Assembly: GCA_963663495.1 (NCBI GenBank) | Contig: OY760427.1 | Span: forward strand, 124,001 to 188,000 | Source: G963663495 sp963663495 | GTDB taxonomy: Bacteria; Bacteroidota; Rhodothermia; Rhodothermales; Bin80 | Length of the DNA stretch: 64,000 bases | Direction: 5' to 3' | Part shown: one piece after another, positions 8,008-17,454 of the stretch | Numbering within the stretch: the first letter of the stretch is position 1 | Layout of the letters: every line of letters begins with the position of its first letter | Made by a program: the position numbers and the translations under genes | The notes under the pieces: model-generated | Database searches by the model: none | What the model saw: only the letters and a program-made list of their open reading frames with translations | Told to the model about the DNA's origin: nothing

Positions 8008-9801
8008 ATGCGCACATCCTTTGCGGTGCTAATGATCGGGTTTCTGCTTGCGCCGGTAGCATTGGCGCAAGCACCTGCCCCCAGGTATGAGTTTCGCGGG
8101 GTATGGATTGCAACGGTGTTCAATTTGGACTGGCCGGTACGAGGTTCACCGCCCGAGCAGCAGAAGGCCGCACTGATCCAGATGTTGGATCGGTTGAAGG
8201 AGTCCGGTATCAACGCTGTGTTTTTTCAGGTTCGATCGGAGAGCGATGCCATGTACGAGTCGGCGATTGAGCCGTGGTCGTATTGGCTAACGGGGAGGCA
8301 GGGTAGGGAGCCGGATCCATTCTACGATCCGCTGGATTTCGCCATAGATGAGGTGCACAAACGAGGGATGGAGCTGCATGCCTGGTTTAATCCATTCCGT
8401 GCCCGACGCGCAGGGTCCTCTGCTGCCGCCGCGAACCATGTGACGAGGGTACATCCAGAGTGGGTCCAAAGTGTAGGGGGTGTAGAAATCCTTGATCCGG
8501 GCAAGGCAACTGTCCGTGACTACGTTACGAGCGTAGTAATGGATGTGGTGCGGCGGTACGACGTAGATGGCGTACACTTTGATGACTATTTCTACCCGTA
8601 CCCGCCCAATCAGATACGCACACAGGATGCGGCAACGTTCGCGAGTGAAAGCCGCGGGTTTACAAGTCTGCTTGACTGGCGGCGCGACAACGTGAATATC
8701 TTTGTTGCTCAAGTGGGCGACAGTATCCGGGCCGTAAAGCCCACCGTTGACTTCGGTATCAGTCCTTTTGGCATTTGGCGCAACAACGTGCCGGAGGGTA
8801 TTACCGGTCTGGATGCCTACAATGTAATCTTCGCGGATCCGTTGGCGTGGATTGAAGACCGAAGTGTAGATTATCTGGTGCCCCAGTTGTACTGGCGCTT
8901 CGGTGGCAACCAGGACTATGCTACGCTTGCGCCGTGGTGGGTGGAGCAGATTGGCGACCTCCACCTGTACACCGGCAACGCGCTGTACCGTGCCGAAAGA
9001 GCGACGAACCCTAACGCGCTTTTTTCACCGAACGAAATCCCCGACCAAATCCGTTTCAATCGAAACTACCTGGGTATTTCGGGCGCGGTGCTGTTTCGTG
9101 CGCGCAATGTCACGCACTTTTCGTCGCAGGGTATTGTAGATATTCTCCAGTCCGGCCTGTATCAGCACCCGGCGCTCACCCCGCCCATGGACTGGAAGCC
9201 ATTCGTAAGCCCTGATGCCCCCGAGGGGTTGCAAGCTGATTGGGCTTCGGCAGCGGAGTTCGTGCTGAAGTGGAGCCCTGTTGAGGGCGCGGAGCGGTAT
9301 GCCGTGTACCGCCTTCCGCAGGAACTCGTGGAGGTGGAACCCGCGGTGCATCATCTCCTGGCCATTACCGGTGAGACTACGTACACAGACCATCTGGATT
9401 TTCCAAGCGGAATGTATAGCTATTTCGTTCAGGCAGTAGGACACAATAGTGCTGAAAGCGGTCGTAGCAATGTGGTCTCCAATCTCGGCCGCCCCACGGC
9501 TTTGGAGCTGCCGGCGGGGCGCAAAGAGCAGGCGGTTCAGGTTCATCCGAACCCTTTCACACTTAGCACCACCATCAGGGTAGAGGTTGGTGCACCCGAC
9601 ATCATATCACTCAGGATCTATAACCTGGTGGGGCAGCTGGTGACTACCTTGGCTACCGGAGTTCAAATCGGTCCTGGTGTGCATGAGTTTGCTTGGGGGG
9701 CTGGAAGCACTGACAATGCGCTTGTTGCGAGCGGAGCCTACATTGTAGTGGTAGAGCGCGGCGGTCAGCTTGAAACAGCTTTTGTAACACGCGTGGAGTA
9801 G
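8008..9801 (+). CDS. GHL10-type secreted glycoside hydrolase with C-terminal sorting-like tail (paralogue 1)
   Basis: A 597-residue protein with a signal peptide (MRTSFAVLMIGFLLAPVALAQ). It has a family-10-like glycosyl hydrolase domain (GHL10/DUF187) from about residue 25 to 390, opening with YEFRGVWIATVFNLDWP and containing DGVHFDDYFYPYP. Next is a fibronectin-III-like region at about 400-490. The C-terminal domain (about 505-597) has the HPNPF start and SLRIYNLVGQLV core of FlgD-like/Por-type sorting tails. GHL10 proteins are thought to act on peptidoglycan or other glycans outside the inner membrane. The substrate is not deducible here. A close paralogue follows 16 bp downstream, so the two are probably co-transcribed. 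Confidence 0.85.
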   Translation: MRTSFAVLMIGFLLAPVALAQAPAPRYEFRGVWIATVFNLDWPVRGSPPEQQKAALIQMLDRLKESGINAVFFQVRSESDAMYESAIEPWSYWLTGRQGREPDPFYDPLDFAIDEVHKRGMELHAWFNPFRARRAGSSAAAANHVTRVHPEWVQSVGGVEILDPGKATVRDYVTSVVMDVVRRYDVDGVHFDDYFYPYPPNQIRTQDAATFASESRGFTSLLDWRRDNVNIFVAQVGDSIRAVKPTVDFGISPFGIWRNNVPEGITGLDAYNVIFADPLAWIEDRSVDYLVPQLYWRFGGNQDYATLAPWWVEQIGDLHLYTGNALYRAERATNPNALFSPNEIPDQIRFNRNYLGISGAVLFRARNVTHFSSQGIVDILQSGLYQHPALTPPMDWKPFVSPDAPEGLQADWASAAEFVLKWSPVEGAERYAVYRLPQELVEVEPAVHHLLAITGETTYTDHLDFPSGMYSYFVQAVGHNSAESGRSNVVSNLGRPTALELPAGRKEQAVQVHPNPFTLSTTIRVEVGAPDIISLRIYNLVGQLVTTLATGVQIGPGVHEFAWGAGSTDNALVASGAYIVVVERGGQLETAFVTRVE

Positions 9802-9817
9802 TGCTGACGTTATCAAG

Positions 9818-11758
9818 ATGCGTCTGGTGAATTGTCAGGTGTGGTTTTCCGGTCGGCTTGCACCATCAATAACGATTATCACGGGCATTCTCCACAAAAT
9901 CATTAGCCAGCGCGCGTACTCTCCCTGCCCGGGCTTGTCTGTTGGTGCTCCATTTTCGGGACGAACTCTTACGGTGCTGGTAGCGGTCTTATCAATTGCT
10001 ACGCAGCTGGCCGCCCAGCCTTCTGTACCTAAGTACGAGTTTCGGGGGGCGTGGATAGCAACGGTACGGCACTTGGATTGGCCCTCCCCTGGCATGTCTC
10101 CCGCAGATCAGATGGCTATGCTAACTATGATGTTGGATCGGCTGAAGGACGCCGGAATAAACGCGGTGTTTTTTCAGGTCCGATCGGAAAGTGACGCCAT
10201 GTACGACTCGCCCCTTGAGCCGTGGTCCTATTGGCTGACGGGGGAGCAGGGCAGGGGGCCTGATCCCTATTACGATCCGCTCCATTTTGCGGTGGAGGAG
10301 GCGCACGAGCGTGGGATAGAGCTGCATGCCTGGTTCAATCCGTACCGGGCCGACCGGGGTTCGTCGTACGCGAAGGCGGCGAGCCATGTAACTCGCACCC
10401 ATCCCGAATGGATCTTGCCGTTTGGCAGTCTTCGTATCCTGGATCCGGGCAGGGCCGCGGTGCGGGACCACCTAGTAGGTGTAATCATGGATGTCGTAAG
10501 GCGCTACGATATAGACGGGGTCCACTTTGACGACTACTTTTATCCCTATCCCACGCTAACACGCAGGTTTTCGAACGAGGACTCCGTTACGTTTTCGGAG
10601 GAGAGTCGTGGGGTCACCGACCTGAATGATTGGCGGCGCAGCAACGTTGACCTGCTTATAGCCCAGCTTGCGGACAGCATTCGCGCAGAGAAGCCGGACA
10701 TCAAGTTTGGAATTAGCCCATTTGGCATTCGGAGGCCGGGCCAGCCTTTCGGAATTAACGGTATGGACGCTGTCAACCAGATATGGGCGGACCCATTGGC
10801 ATGGGTTAAGGCAGGGACGGTGGATTACCTGGTGCCACAATTGTATTGGCCATTCGGGGGTGCACAAGACTATGGCAAGCTTGTCCGATGGTGGGCGGAC
10901 TACACGGGCGGGGTGCACCTGTACACCGGCAATGCACTACACCGCACGGATTCAGGCACTTTCTCGCGAATGCTATTCAGCCCGGAGGAGATTCCAAACC
11001 AACTCCGTTATAACAGGAGTATTTCCAATGTCCTGGGGGCGGTGTTTTTTCGGGCGCAGAGTATTACGCACTTCTATTCCTACGGTATTGTGGAAGTATT
11101 AACCCAGGACCTTTATCGGAACGCTGTGCTCACACCACCAATGGAATGGAAGGTATCCACTCCGCCGGCTATTCCGCAGAACCTGCGTTCGGAGTGGTCT
11201 TCCGCTGCCCAGGTAATTCTTCGATGGGATCCAGTGCCTGATGCGAGGCGGTATGCCGTCTACCGCATGCGTGGGGATGGTGACCTATTCCCGGGCGAAG
11301 CGGTGCAGAGGCTTGCACATCTTCTGGTGGTAACAGGGACACCTGGCTTCACGGATCGGCCAGCGGCGGTCGCGGGTCCGTATTACTACTATGTTCGGGC
11401 CGTTGGGTACAACTCCCAGGAAAGCGGGCCGAGCAACATCGTAAGCGAGTTCGGGCGGGCGCTACCCGAGGGTCTAAGTCTGCACGGCGGGCTTGGCGTG
11501 GATCCCAGGCCATCCCGCTCTGCAACCGACATTTATTTTTCGGTAACGAAGACGGGGCCGGTTGCCGTGCGCATTTACGATATATTTGGCATGCCTGTTC
11601 GAGCGTTAGCGGAGGGTGCTGTCAAGAGCCCGGGGACCTATGCATACCGTTGGAACGGGACGGGAGCAAGCGGTCACGAGGTGAGTCGCGGCATATATCT
11701 GGTCATAGTGGATCAAGGTGGACAGACGGCTACCGCAATTGTTGGACTGGTTCGGTAA
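9818..11758 (+). CDS. GHL10-type secreted glycoside hydrolase with C-terminal sorting-like tail (paralogue 2)
   Basis: This is a tandem paralogue of the upstream gene, sharing the YEFRGAWIATVRHLDWP opening, the DDYFYPYPT segment, the FN3-like region and a C-terminal FlgD-like domain (VAVRIYDIFGMPV). The frame opens at ATG 9818 and gives 646 residues. The first 40 residues do not resemble a signal, while TTG 9935 would give a good signal peptide (SGRTLTVLVAVLSIATQLAAQ). The true start is therefore probably 9935, giving about 607 residues. Divergence between the copies is substantial, so the duplication is old and the substrates may differ. Confidence 0.82.
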   Translation: MRLVNCQVWFSGRLAPSITIITGILHKIISQRAYSPCPGLSVGAPFSGRTLTVLVAVLSIATQLAAQPSVPKYEFRGAWIATVRHLDWPSPGMSPADQMAMLTMMLDRLKDAGINAVFFQVRSESDAMYDSPLEPWSYWLTGEQGRGPDPYYDPLHFAVEEAHERGIELHAWFNPYRADRGSSYAKAASHVTRTHPEWILPFGSLRILDPGRAAVRDHLVGVIMDVVRRYDIDGVHFDDYFYPYPTLTRRFSNEDSVTFSEESRGVTDLNDWRRSNVDLLIAQLADSIRAEKPDIKFGISPFGIRRPGQPFGINGMDAVNQIWADPLAWVKAGTVDYLVPQLYWPFGGAQDYGKLVRWWADYTGGVHLYTGNALHRTDSGTFSRMLFSPEEIPNQLRYNRSISNVLGAVFFRAQSITHFYSYGIVEVLTQDLYRNAVLTPPMEWKVSTPPAIPQNLRSEWSSAAQVILRWDPVPDARRYAVYRMRGDGDLFPGEAVQRLAHLLVVTGTPGFTDRPAAVAGPYYYYVRAVGYNSQESGPSNIVSEFGRALPEGLSLHGGLGVDPRPSRSATDIYFSVTKTGPVAVRIYDIFGMPVRALAEGAVKSPGTYAYRWNGTGASGHEVSRGIYLVIVDQGGQTATAIVGLVR

Positions 11759-11861
11759 TATCGCCTAGTCAGGAAAAGCCTTGGAAATCCCCGCCCGGCC
11801 TCGCAATTCCGTACCGTCGCATCACAAGCCCAGGCGGAGCGTCCCCGAAGTTTGATACATG

Positions 11862-12929
11862 TCAGGAGGTTTCGGCGAGTATTCTTTTCCACTCGCCGGA
11901 CAGGGGCCGTAGTCCTTTTGGCCGCATCCATACCTGACCTCCTGCCCGGTGCACTTGGCTGTAGGCCCATCTTGCAATCTGTCGACTTGCAGGCCAATTG
12001 TGCAGGACATTACGTTGATTAAAGCCCTCAATCAGCGCATCGCTATAGGTGTGATTTCGCTTAGTCCAGCGGGCAAGGTGTTCTTCGGCTGCTAGGAGGT
12101 CCGATTTGCTTGAGTTGCACTTATAGTGGGCTAGAACAAAGTTGTGTCCCAGATCCAGGGAGTAACGCCTCCAAGGTATGAAGTGGTCAACGGCGCCGCC
12201 CTTATTGATTCCGCGGCCGCAGTAGAAGCAGCTGCCCTTCTGCAGGTCTCTGAGCAGCGGACGGTAGATTTCAAGCGGATGTCGTTTGGAGCCAAACAGA
12301 AACCTCCGTAAATCGGTGACGTGCCCCAATGTCTTGTGGTTGCGTCGTTGGACAAAGAGGGACCAGGCTCCCTCTATCATGTCGGTCACCATCGGATAGA
12401 AGGCCCTAAAACAATAGGCCACACCGGGTTGAAGCCGAATGGATCCGCCGCTGCCAGTGTTTTCGTACAAGAAATCCAACTGCTCACCGCTAACCGTCTG
12501 CAACCTCCAGAGGGGCATTTTCTTCACTACCCGTTCAACCTTCTTCCGCAGGCCATCCCATTCCGAGCGACTTCGCTCCAGCTCGGCGAGAGAGCCTCCG
12601 TGTACAGTGCGAACCGCAGCCAGCTGGTTCACCACCGCTGCCTGTCGGGCGGTGTTCTGGCGCAGGATTTGCTGGTGCTGGCCTGCGGGAAACGGTTCGA
12701 CTTGGGGCCAATAAAGGCGAACGAACTGTTCCGCGATAGCGGATGTGGCCAGCTGCAGCGCGGCTCCGCTATCGTCGCCTTTGACGAGGCAGAGGTCGGC
12801 GATGGCATGTAGCAGGGCATACTTGTAGCTGGATGTGAAGTTGCCCTCGTTAAGAAGCCGCTGGAGCGAACGCAGAAACGTTATCTGTTCCTCCGCCGTC
12901 GGTGGTGCGGGTGCGTTCATGGGTCCCAA
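11862..12929 (-). CDS. HNH endonuclease domain protein
   Basis: A 355-residue protein. The C-terminal part carries a clear HNH nuclease: CFYC at 234-237 pairs with Cys271, Asp248-His249 forms the metal-binding DH pair, and His262-Asn263 and His268 complete the motif (GHNFVLAHYKCNSSKSD). The N-terminal 200 residues are helical and unassigned and may recognise DNA. Its start overlaps the 3' end of the HIT gene by 13 bp on the same strand, so the two form an operon. The pairing recalls small nuclease/nucleotidase modules in genomic islands. A defence role is only a possibility. Confidence 0.85.
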   Translation of the reverse strand: MGPMNAPAPPTAEEQITFLRSLQRLLNEGNFTSSYKYALLHAIADLCLVKGDDSGAALQLATSAIAEQFVRLYWPQVEPFPAGQHQQILRQNTARQAAVVNQLAAVRTVHGGSLAELERSRSEWDGLRKKVERVVKKMPLWRLQTVSGEQLDFLYENTGSGGSIRLQPGVAYCFRAFYPMVTDMIEGAWSLFVQRRNHKTLGHVTDLRRFLFGSKRHPLEIYRPLLRDLQKGSCFYCGRGINKGGAVDHFIPWRRYSLDLGHNFVLAHYKCNSSKSDLLAAEEHLARWTKRNHTYSDALIEGFNQRNVLHNWPASRQIARWAYSQVHRAGGQVWMRPKGLRPLSGEWKRILAETS

Positions 12930-13315
12930 TAGGCAGCGTGCTTGGGGAGGAGCCAGCGAATCCCGCCCCTTGGATCGTCCACATCCCCGTGGAAGCGGGG
13001 GATAATGTGGACATGTGCGTGGTGCACGGTTTGACCGGCTGCCTGCCCATCGTTGAGTCCCACGCTGAAGCCATCGGGATTAAGTTGTGACTGAAGGTCA
13101 GCCCGCACATTGGCCACGAGGTGCCAAACATCTGCCTGGACCGAAGCGTTGTGGGCGAAGATGCTTGCGGCGTGGATGTTTGGGATGACTAGCATATGGC
13201 CACGAGCTACCGGGTAGTTGTCTCGAATGGCGAAGGCGTGCTCCGACATGGCGTAAATTGATTCCGGGGGCACATCGCAGAACGGGCATTCATGCGGTGG
13301 GTCGGCAGGAGGCAT
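12917..13315 (-). CDS. HIT family nucleotide hydrolase/transferase
   Basis: A 132-residue cytoplasmic protein. It has the histidine triad His99-Ala-His101-Val-His103 (QTVHHAHVHIIPRF) and an N-terminal CPFC pair usual in zinc-binding HIT proteins. HIT enzymes act on the alpha-phosphate of nucleotides such as ApnA or AMP-lysine-type adducts. The exact substrate is unknown. It is the first gene of a two-gene operon with the HNH nuclease, whose start lies inside its last codons. Confidence 0.9.
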   Translation of the reverse strand: MPPADPPHECPFCDVPPESIYAMSEHAFAIRDNYPVARGHMLVIPNIHAASIFAHNASVQADVWHLVANVRADLQSQLNPDGFSVGLNDGQAAGQTVHHAHVHIIPRFHGDVDDPRGGIRWLLPKHAAYWDP

Positions 13316-13337
13316 TGCGGTGACCTATTTTAGTGTT

Positions 13338-13414
13338 TGCCAGAAAAAGGTATGAGGGCTGAAAAACGGCGAAACAAGGCCGTGTGATACTCGTTCCATC
13401 CATCTGTAAGCGTT
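13338..13414. repeat. Dispersed 77-bp repeat, copy 1, with 10-bp stem-loop
   Basis: The segment from TTGCCAGAAAAAGG to CATCTGTAAGCGTT recurs with scattered changes at 58469-58546. In this copy its end overlaps a perfect stem-loop (13400-13428): CCATCTGTAA, a 9-nt loop, then TTACAGATGG. No T-run follows, so it is not a typical intrinsic terminator. The second copy keeps only the first arm. It may be the end of a small mobile element. Confidence 0.65.
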
Positions 13415-13568
13415 GTCTTTACAGATGGGTATGAGCCATACCGTATTTTGCACATTGCAGATTATTCAGCCAGCGTGTCTCTAACGAATGTTTGGCCATA
13501 TCCTTCTGTTTCGGGCGTTTTCATCGATATAAGGCCCCTTGGGGCCGATTATTCATACGATTAATACC

Positions 13569-13844
13569 ATGCGGATTGTAGAGGATACACAGTTTAAGCT
13601 CGGGCAGGTCCCCATTGAAGAGATAACCTTCCACCCCAAAGATCGGGACGATATACCGGCAGCGCTAAGAGGACTGCAGCACCTGTATTGCGACCCAACG
13701 GCTCGGAAAAAGATCTTTGAGATCCTGGAGAAGCAGTTGCTTCCGAATATTGATTTGTAGCGTGGTCGTTCGGGGATGGCACTTTGGCGCGTCTTTGTGG
13801 GGGTATTGAAGCAGGCCCTCAACTGCGACTTTGATCGTTTACTG
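13569..13844 (+). pseudogene. ISNCY-type transposase remnant, N-terminal
   Basis: From ATG 13569 the translation (MRIVEDTQFKLGQVPIEEI, then RDDIPAALRGLQHLYCD) matches my memory of the N-terminus of ISNCY-family transposases. A TAG at 13758-13760 interrupts the frame. Beyond it the same frame continues with family-like sequence (GRSGMALWRVFVGVLKQAL, then NCDFDRLL) and then loses resemblance near 13844. The rest of the transposase, including the catalytic region, is absent. The small ORF at 13539-13760 should not be annotated as a gene. Confidence 0.7.
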
Positions 13845-13933
13845 ATTATAGGATCGGCGCGCCATGAAGTCTGCTTATCGGGAGGTCACTATACAGCCGT
13901 TTCATTGATAGTCCTCATCAGGGGCGTGTTGAG

Positions 13934-16267
13934 TTGAGGAGCTGTACGTATCGTCGTTTTCTTGCTACCGCCTTAGTCGCGACATTGGTGCCGCAGCCGG
14001 TAGCAGCGCAAAACATACTTATCAGCGGATTCGCTGAGGACCGGTCAAGCGGCGAGCGTGTGCCTGGCGTACACATTGTTGCAGAAATGCAGGGCGCAGG
14101 CACGACATCAAATAAGTACGGCTTCTATAGCATCAAACTACCGTCGCGTGCAGAATGGCTGGCTATTACCCATGTCGCCTATCATGCTCAGCGTATACGA
14201 CTTACCGGTGCCACGGACACGACCTTACACATCAGCCTTCAGCCGCATGTCTTTGCTCTTGAGGAGGTAACGGTAACGGGCGAGAGTGCGCCAAGCGAGG
14301 TCCAAATGAGTGTCCACCGGCTGCCGATAGAGCAGGTGGACGCTTTACCTGTCCTCTTGGGAGAAACAGACATTCTGAAAACCATGCAGCTGCTCCCCGG
14401 TGTCCAAGGCGGCCGTGAAGGATTCAGCGGTCTATATGTCCGGGGCGGACGATCCGATCAGAATCTGATACTGCTTGATGGCCTGCAGATTTACAATCCC
14501 ACGCATCTTCTCGGACTTTTCGGTGTGTTTAATGCGTCTGCGATTAAACAGGTAGAATTGATTAAGGGCGGGTTTCCTGCACGGTTTGGCGGCCGTCTTT
14601 CGTCCGTAGCCGAATTCACTATGAAGGATGGAAACTTGAAGAAGTTTTCGGGCGAGGGCCAACTTGGAATTCTAACCTCCAAGCTCCTCTTTGAAGGCCC
14701 GATCATTCGAGATAAGTCCTCCTTTATGGTTTCCGGAAGGCGCACGTTTCTTGACCTATTCACCCGGTGGTTCCAGAACAACGGACGCATTTATAGCGGC
14801 AGCTTCCATGACCTAACCTTAAAGGCAAACTATATCATCGGCAATAGAGATCGCCTATACATTAGCGGCTACATGGGCAATGATAATTTCACCTTGAAGG
14901 AACGAATTGCAAAAAACCCGTCGTTGAATGGAGACCTTGACGCGAGCCTGGATTGGGTTAATCAATTGGTCTCGGTGCGCTGGAATCGCCTGCTCGGAGA
15001 CCATGTTTTCGCAAACACAATTGTGGGAGTTTCGAATTATCAGGTGACATCAAGGATATTGTCCCGTGCGGGGGACGGTTTCGGAGCTGAAGCCGAAGAA
15101 CGGGTTCAGGGCTCTTCCGTGCGAGATATTACCACGCGCATGGAGTTGGAGTACGCTCATGGCCGGCAACACTACGTCAGAGTCGGTGCAGAACACATTG
15201 CACACACCCTGACTCCTGTTACCCGGCGAACGAGAATCACCAGCACAGATCAGCCCGGACTGAATACCTCAGAAGACGAGTCGATCCGCTTTCTGTCTCA
15301 CCAGCTTTCGGTGTACCTGGAGGACACTATCCAGTGGCCTTCCAGTGTGCATGCGAATATTGGAGTGCGAATTTCCAGCGCGGTTAGCGATGGCCAGCTC
15401 AAACCTGCGGTGGAGCCAAGGCTTAGCATGGACATCCGTGTTCGTCCGAATCTATCAGCCAAGGCATCCTATGCCCAAATGACGCAATACCTGCACGTAC
15501 TGCGAAATGCCGGTAGCTCCGTACCGACCGATACCTGGATTCCCGCGATGCGCGGAATAAAACCGCAAGGTAGCTCTCAGATCGCAGTCGGACTAGTGAA
15601 GAGTATCTCGAACATTGGTGTGGGTGTTTCCATAGAGGGCTACTACAAGCGTATGCGCAATCAAATCGAATACAAGGCGCACAACTATTCGTATGACGCT
15701 TCTACCCTCGGATGGCCACAGATAGTTGAGTCGGGTTCCGGACGGAGCTACGGCGCAGAGCTCCTTCTTGAACGCCAACGCGGCCGCACCAGCGGTTGGA
15801 TTAGCTATTCGCTGTCCCGAACGAATAGAATTTTTCAGAATCTCAGTGGCGGGTCGTCTTTCCCCGATGCATTCGATCGCCGCCATGATGCCGCTATCGT
15901 TTTGCGATATCGTATCACCCAGCACACATCGGTCGGAATCGCATGGGTATATCGCAGCGGATATCCTGTTTCGGCGCCAGCTGGCAGGTTTCTGGACCGG
16001 CAACGAATCCTGGACCGCGATTTCCTCGACTTCGAACAAGTAAACGCTGCACGAGCGCCGGCGCATCACCGGCTCGACATAAGTGCTCGGTTCACGAAAC
16101 AGATCGACTGGGGAGCAAGGACTTTCAGCGTCGGGCTGTATAACGCCTACAACCGCAAGAACCCGATGCTCGTTTACCCAACTTCCGCCTCCGACGGCCA
16201 CATCCAGTGGAAGCAGATTAGCATACTGCAATTGGTACCGGCGATTTCCTATACACTGAGCTTCTGA
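13934..16267 (+). CDS. TonB-dependent receptor with carboxypeptidase-like regulatory domain
   Basis: A 777-residue outer-membrane protein starting at TTG 13934, with a signal peptide ending near PVAAQ. Residues about 27-108 form the CarboxypepD_reg-like beta domain of Bacteroidota receptors (GVHIVAEMQGAGTTSNKYG). The TonB plug follows (DILKTMQLLPGVQGGREGFS, GLYVRGGRSDQNLILLDG). The remainder is a beta barrel ending in the aromatic LSF. Such receptors import large ligands using TonB energy. Only 3 bp separate it from the DUF4249 lipoprotein gene, a combination known in Bacteroidota, so the two probably work together. The ligand is unknown. Confidence 0.88.
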   Translation: MRSCTYRRFLATALVATLVPQPVAAQNILISGFAEDRSSGERVPGVHIVAEMQGAGTTSNKYGFYSIKLPSRAEWLAITHVAYHAQRIRLTGATDTTLHISLQPHVFALEEVTVTGESAPSEVQMSVHRLPIEQVDALPVLLGETDILKTMQLLPGVQGGREGFSGLYVRGGRSDQNLILLDGLQIYNPTHLLGLFGVFNASAIKQVELIKGGFPARFGGRLSSVAEFTMKDGNLKKFSGEGQLGILTSKLLFEGPIIRDKSSFMVSGRRTFLDLFTRWFQNNGRIYSGSFHDLTLKANYIIGNRDRLYISGYMGNDNFTLKERIAKNPSLNGDLDASLDWVNQLVSVRWNRLLGDHVFANTIVGVSNYQVTSRILSRAGDGFGAEAEERVQGSSVRDITTRMELEYAHGRQHYVRVGAEHIAHTLTPVTRRTRITSTDQPGLNTSEDESIRFLSHQLSVYLEDTIQWPSSVHANIGVRISSAVSDGQLKPAVEPRLSMDIRVRPNLSAKASYAQMTQYLHVLRNAGSSVPTDTWIPAMRGIKPQGSSQIAVGLVKSISNIGVGVSIEGYYKRMRNQIEYKAHNYSYDASTLGWPQIVESGSGRSYGAELLLERQRGRTSGWISYSLSRTNRIFQNLSGGSSFPDAFDRRHDAAIVLRYRITQHTSVGIAWVYRSGYPVSAPAGRFLDRQRILDRDFLDFEQVNAARAPAHHRLDISARFTKQIDWGARTFSVGLYNAYNRKNPMLVYPTSASDGHIQWKQISILQLVPAISYTLSF

Positions 16268-16270
16268 CCC

Positions 16271-17284
16271 GTGCGGTGGCTTGGATCCATTGTCGTATTT
16301 CTTTCGATTGGTTGCGAATCTATCGTAGGACTGGATTTTCCTGGTGGCTATGAATCCAAGCTTGTGGTTAATAGTGAATTCTCGCCGGACAGTATCTGGA
16401 CCGTGTATCTGCACAAGAGTGTTCCCTACGCCCGTACCGTGGAATGGGAAGACCATTACGTAACGGAGGCCAAGGTCACAATATCAAACGAGGATGGCGT
16501 AAGCGAGAAACTGATTCATCGGGGTGCGGGGGTATTTGAGTCGGCGTTGGGCTTAAAGCCCTTGCAGAATGTCGGATACATCCTGCGCGTGGACGCGGCA
16601 CCATTGCAATCGGTGACAGCGTCATCACAGGCTCCAGAGCTGACAGCAGTATTCCACAGCATTCGCGCAAACCAACAGGCAGACGCCGCCGCATCATATA
16701 CCTTCACGTTCTCTCTTGCGGATCAACTCGGCCCCGACCGGTACAGTATCGTGGCAGCGCAACTGTACCCGGCATGCCGCAGCAAGGATGGATACGTCCG
16801 TTACGGGCAGTCACAAACGGGCTCTACAGACTACACTGGGACGCATTTTGAGAGTTCATTTCCTGCCTTGCGTCACGAAATCACTGACGTTGAAGATGGT
16901 AGTTCGCCCAGCTTTATGAACGACGATTTTGGGAGTTACGCCTACCTGTCAGACGAGCATTTTGAAGGGGAAACGGTAGAAATAGTCCTGACACTCCGAG
17001 CGGATCATTTTGCAGATTTGCGGCCCTATTTCCGGGTGGTGGTCACCAATTGGAGTCAGGAACTGTGGGACTATTATGTGTCGGTTTTTCGGCATGACCC
17101 CTTCTATGAGGACATATTCAGCGAACGCCGTACGACGGTTTACTCAAATATTGATAATGGTTTAGGCGTTTTTGGCGGAGCAACCAATGTATCCCTGCGT
17201 ATAGATGCGCAGGGCGAGACATGGACGGACGCAGAACTGCTGGTCGGTGCAGAATACTTGGCTACGTGCGAGGATGAAGGATAA
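16271..17284 (+). CDS. DUF4249 lipoprotein
   Basis: A 337-residue protein starting at GTG 16271. The N-terminus is a short hydrophobic stretch ending in a lipobox-like SIGC, so it is probably lipidated at Cys15. The body matches the DUF4249 pattern, an extracytoplasmic beta-rich domain (ESKLVVNSEFSPDSIWTVYL and later VTEAKVTISNEDG). DUF4249 proteins accompany TonB receptors in Bacteroidota and are presumed surface or periplasmic partners. It sits directly behind the receptor gene. Confidence 0.82.
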   Translation: MRWLGSIVVFLSIGCESIVGLDFPGGYESKLVVNSEFSPDSIWTVYLHKSVPYARTVEWEDHYVTEAKVTISNEDGVSEKLIHRGAGVFESALGLKPLQNVGYILRVDAAPLQSVTASSQAPELTAVFHSIRANQQADAAASYTFTFSLADQLGPDRYSIVAAQLYPACRSKDGYVRYGQSQTGSTDYTGTHFESSFPALRHEITDVEDGSSPSFMNDDFGSYAYLSDEHFEGETVEIVLTLRADHFADLRPYFRVVVTNWSQELWDYYVSVFRHDPFYEDIFSERRTTVYSNIDNGLGVFGGATNVSLRIDAQGETWTDAELLVGAEYLATCEDEG

Positions 17285-17454
17285 TGGATGGCATTGATCT
17301 GTCGGTATCACGATATCCGCACGTATTCAGCGGCCCTTGGCCAAATCATGCCACTACTGCCGTCAAGTCGTATCGTTGTGGCATGGCGAGCGGCGGACTT
17401 AGCCTTTGTTGAATAAATGGCGACTTCCCCAACCATTACTATGGAGCCTGCTAA

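Noticed and set aside
12321..12812. A 163-codon frame antisense to the HNH gene
   Set aside because: It overlaps the coding strand of a clear nuclease and shows no family features.
15593..16456. A 287-codon frame antisense to the TonB receptor
   Set aside because: It is a shadow frame over the barrel region, with no recognisable domain.
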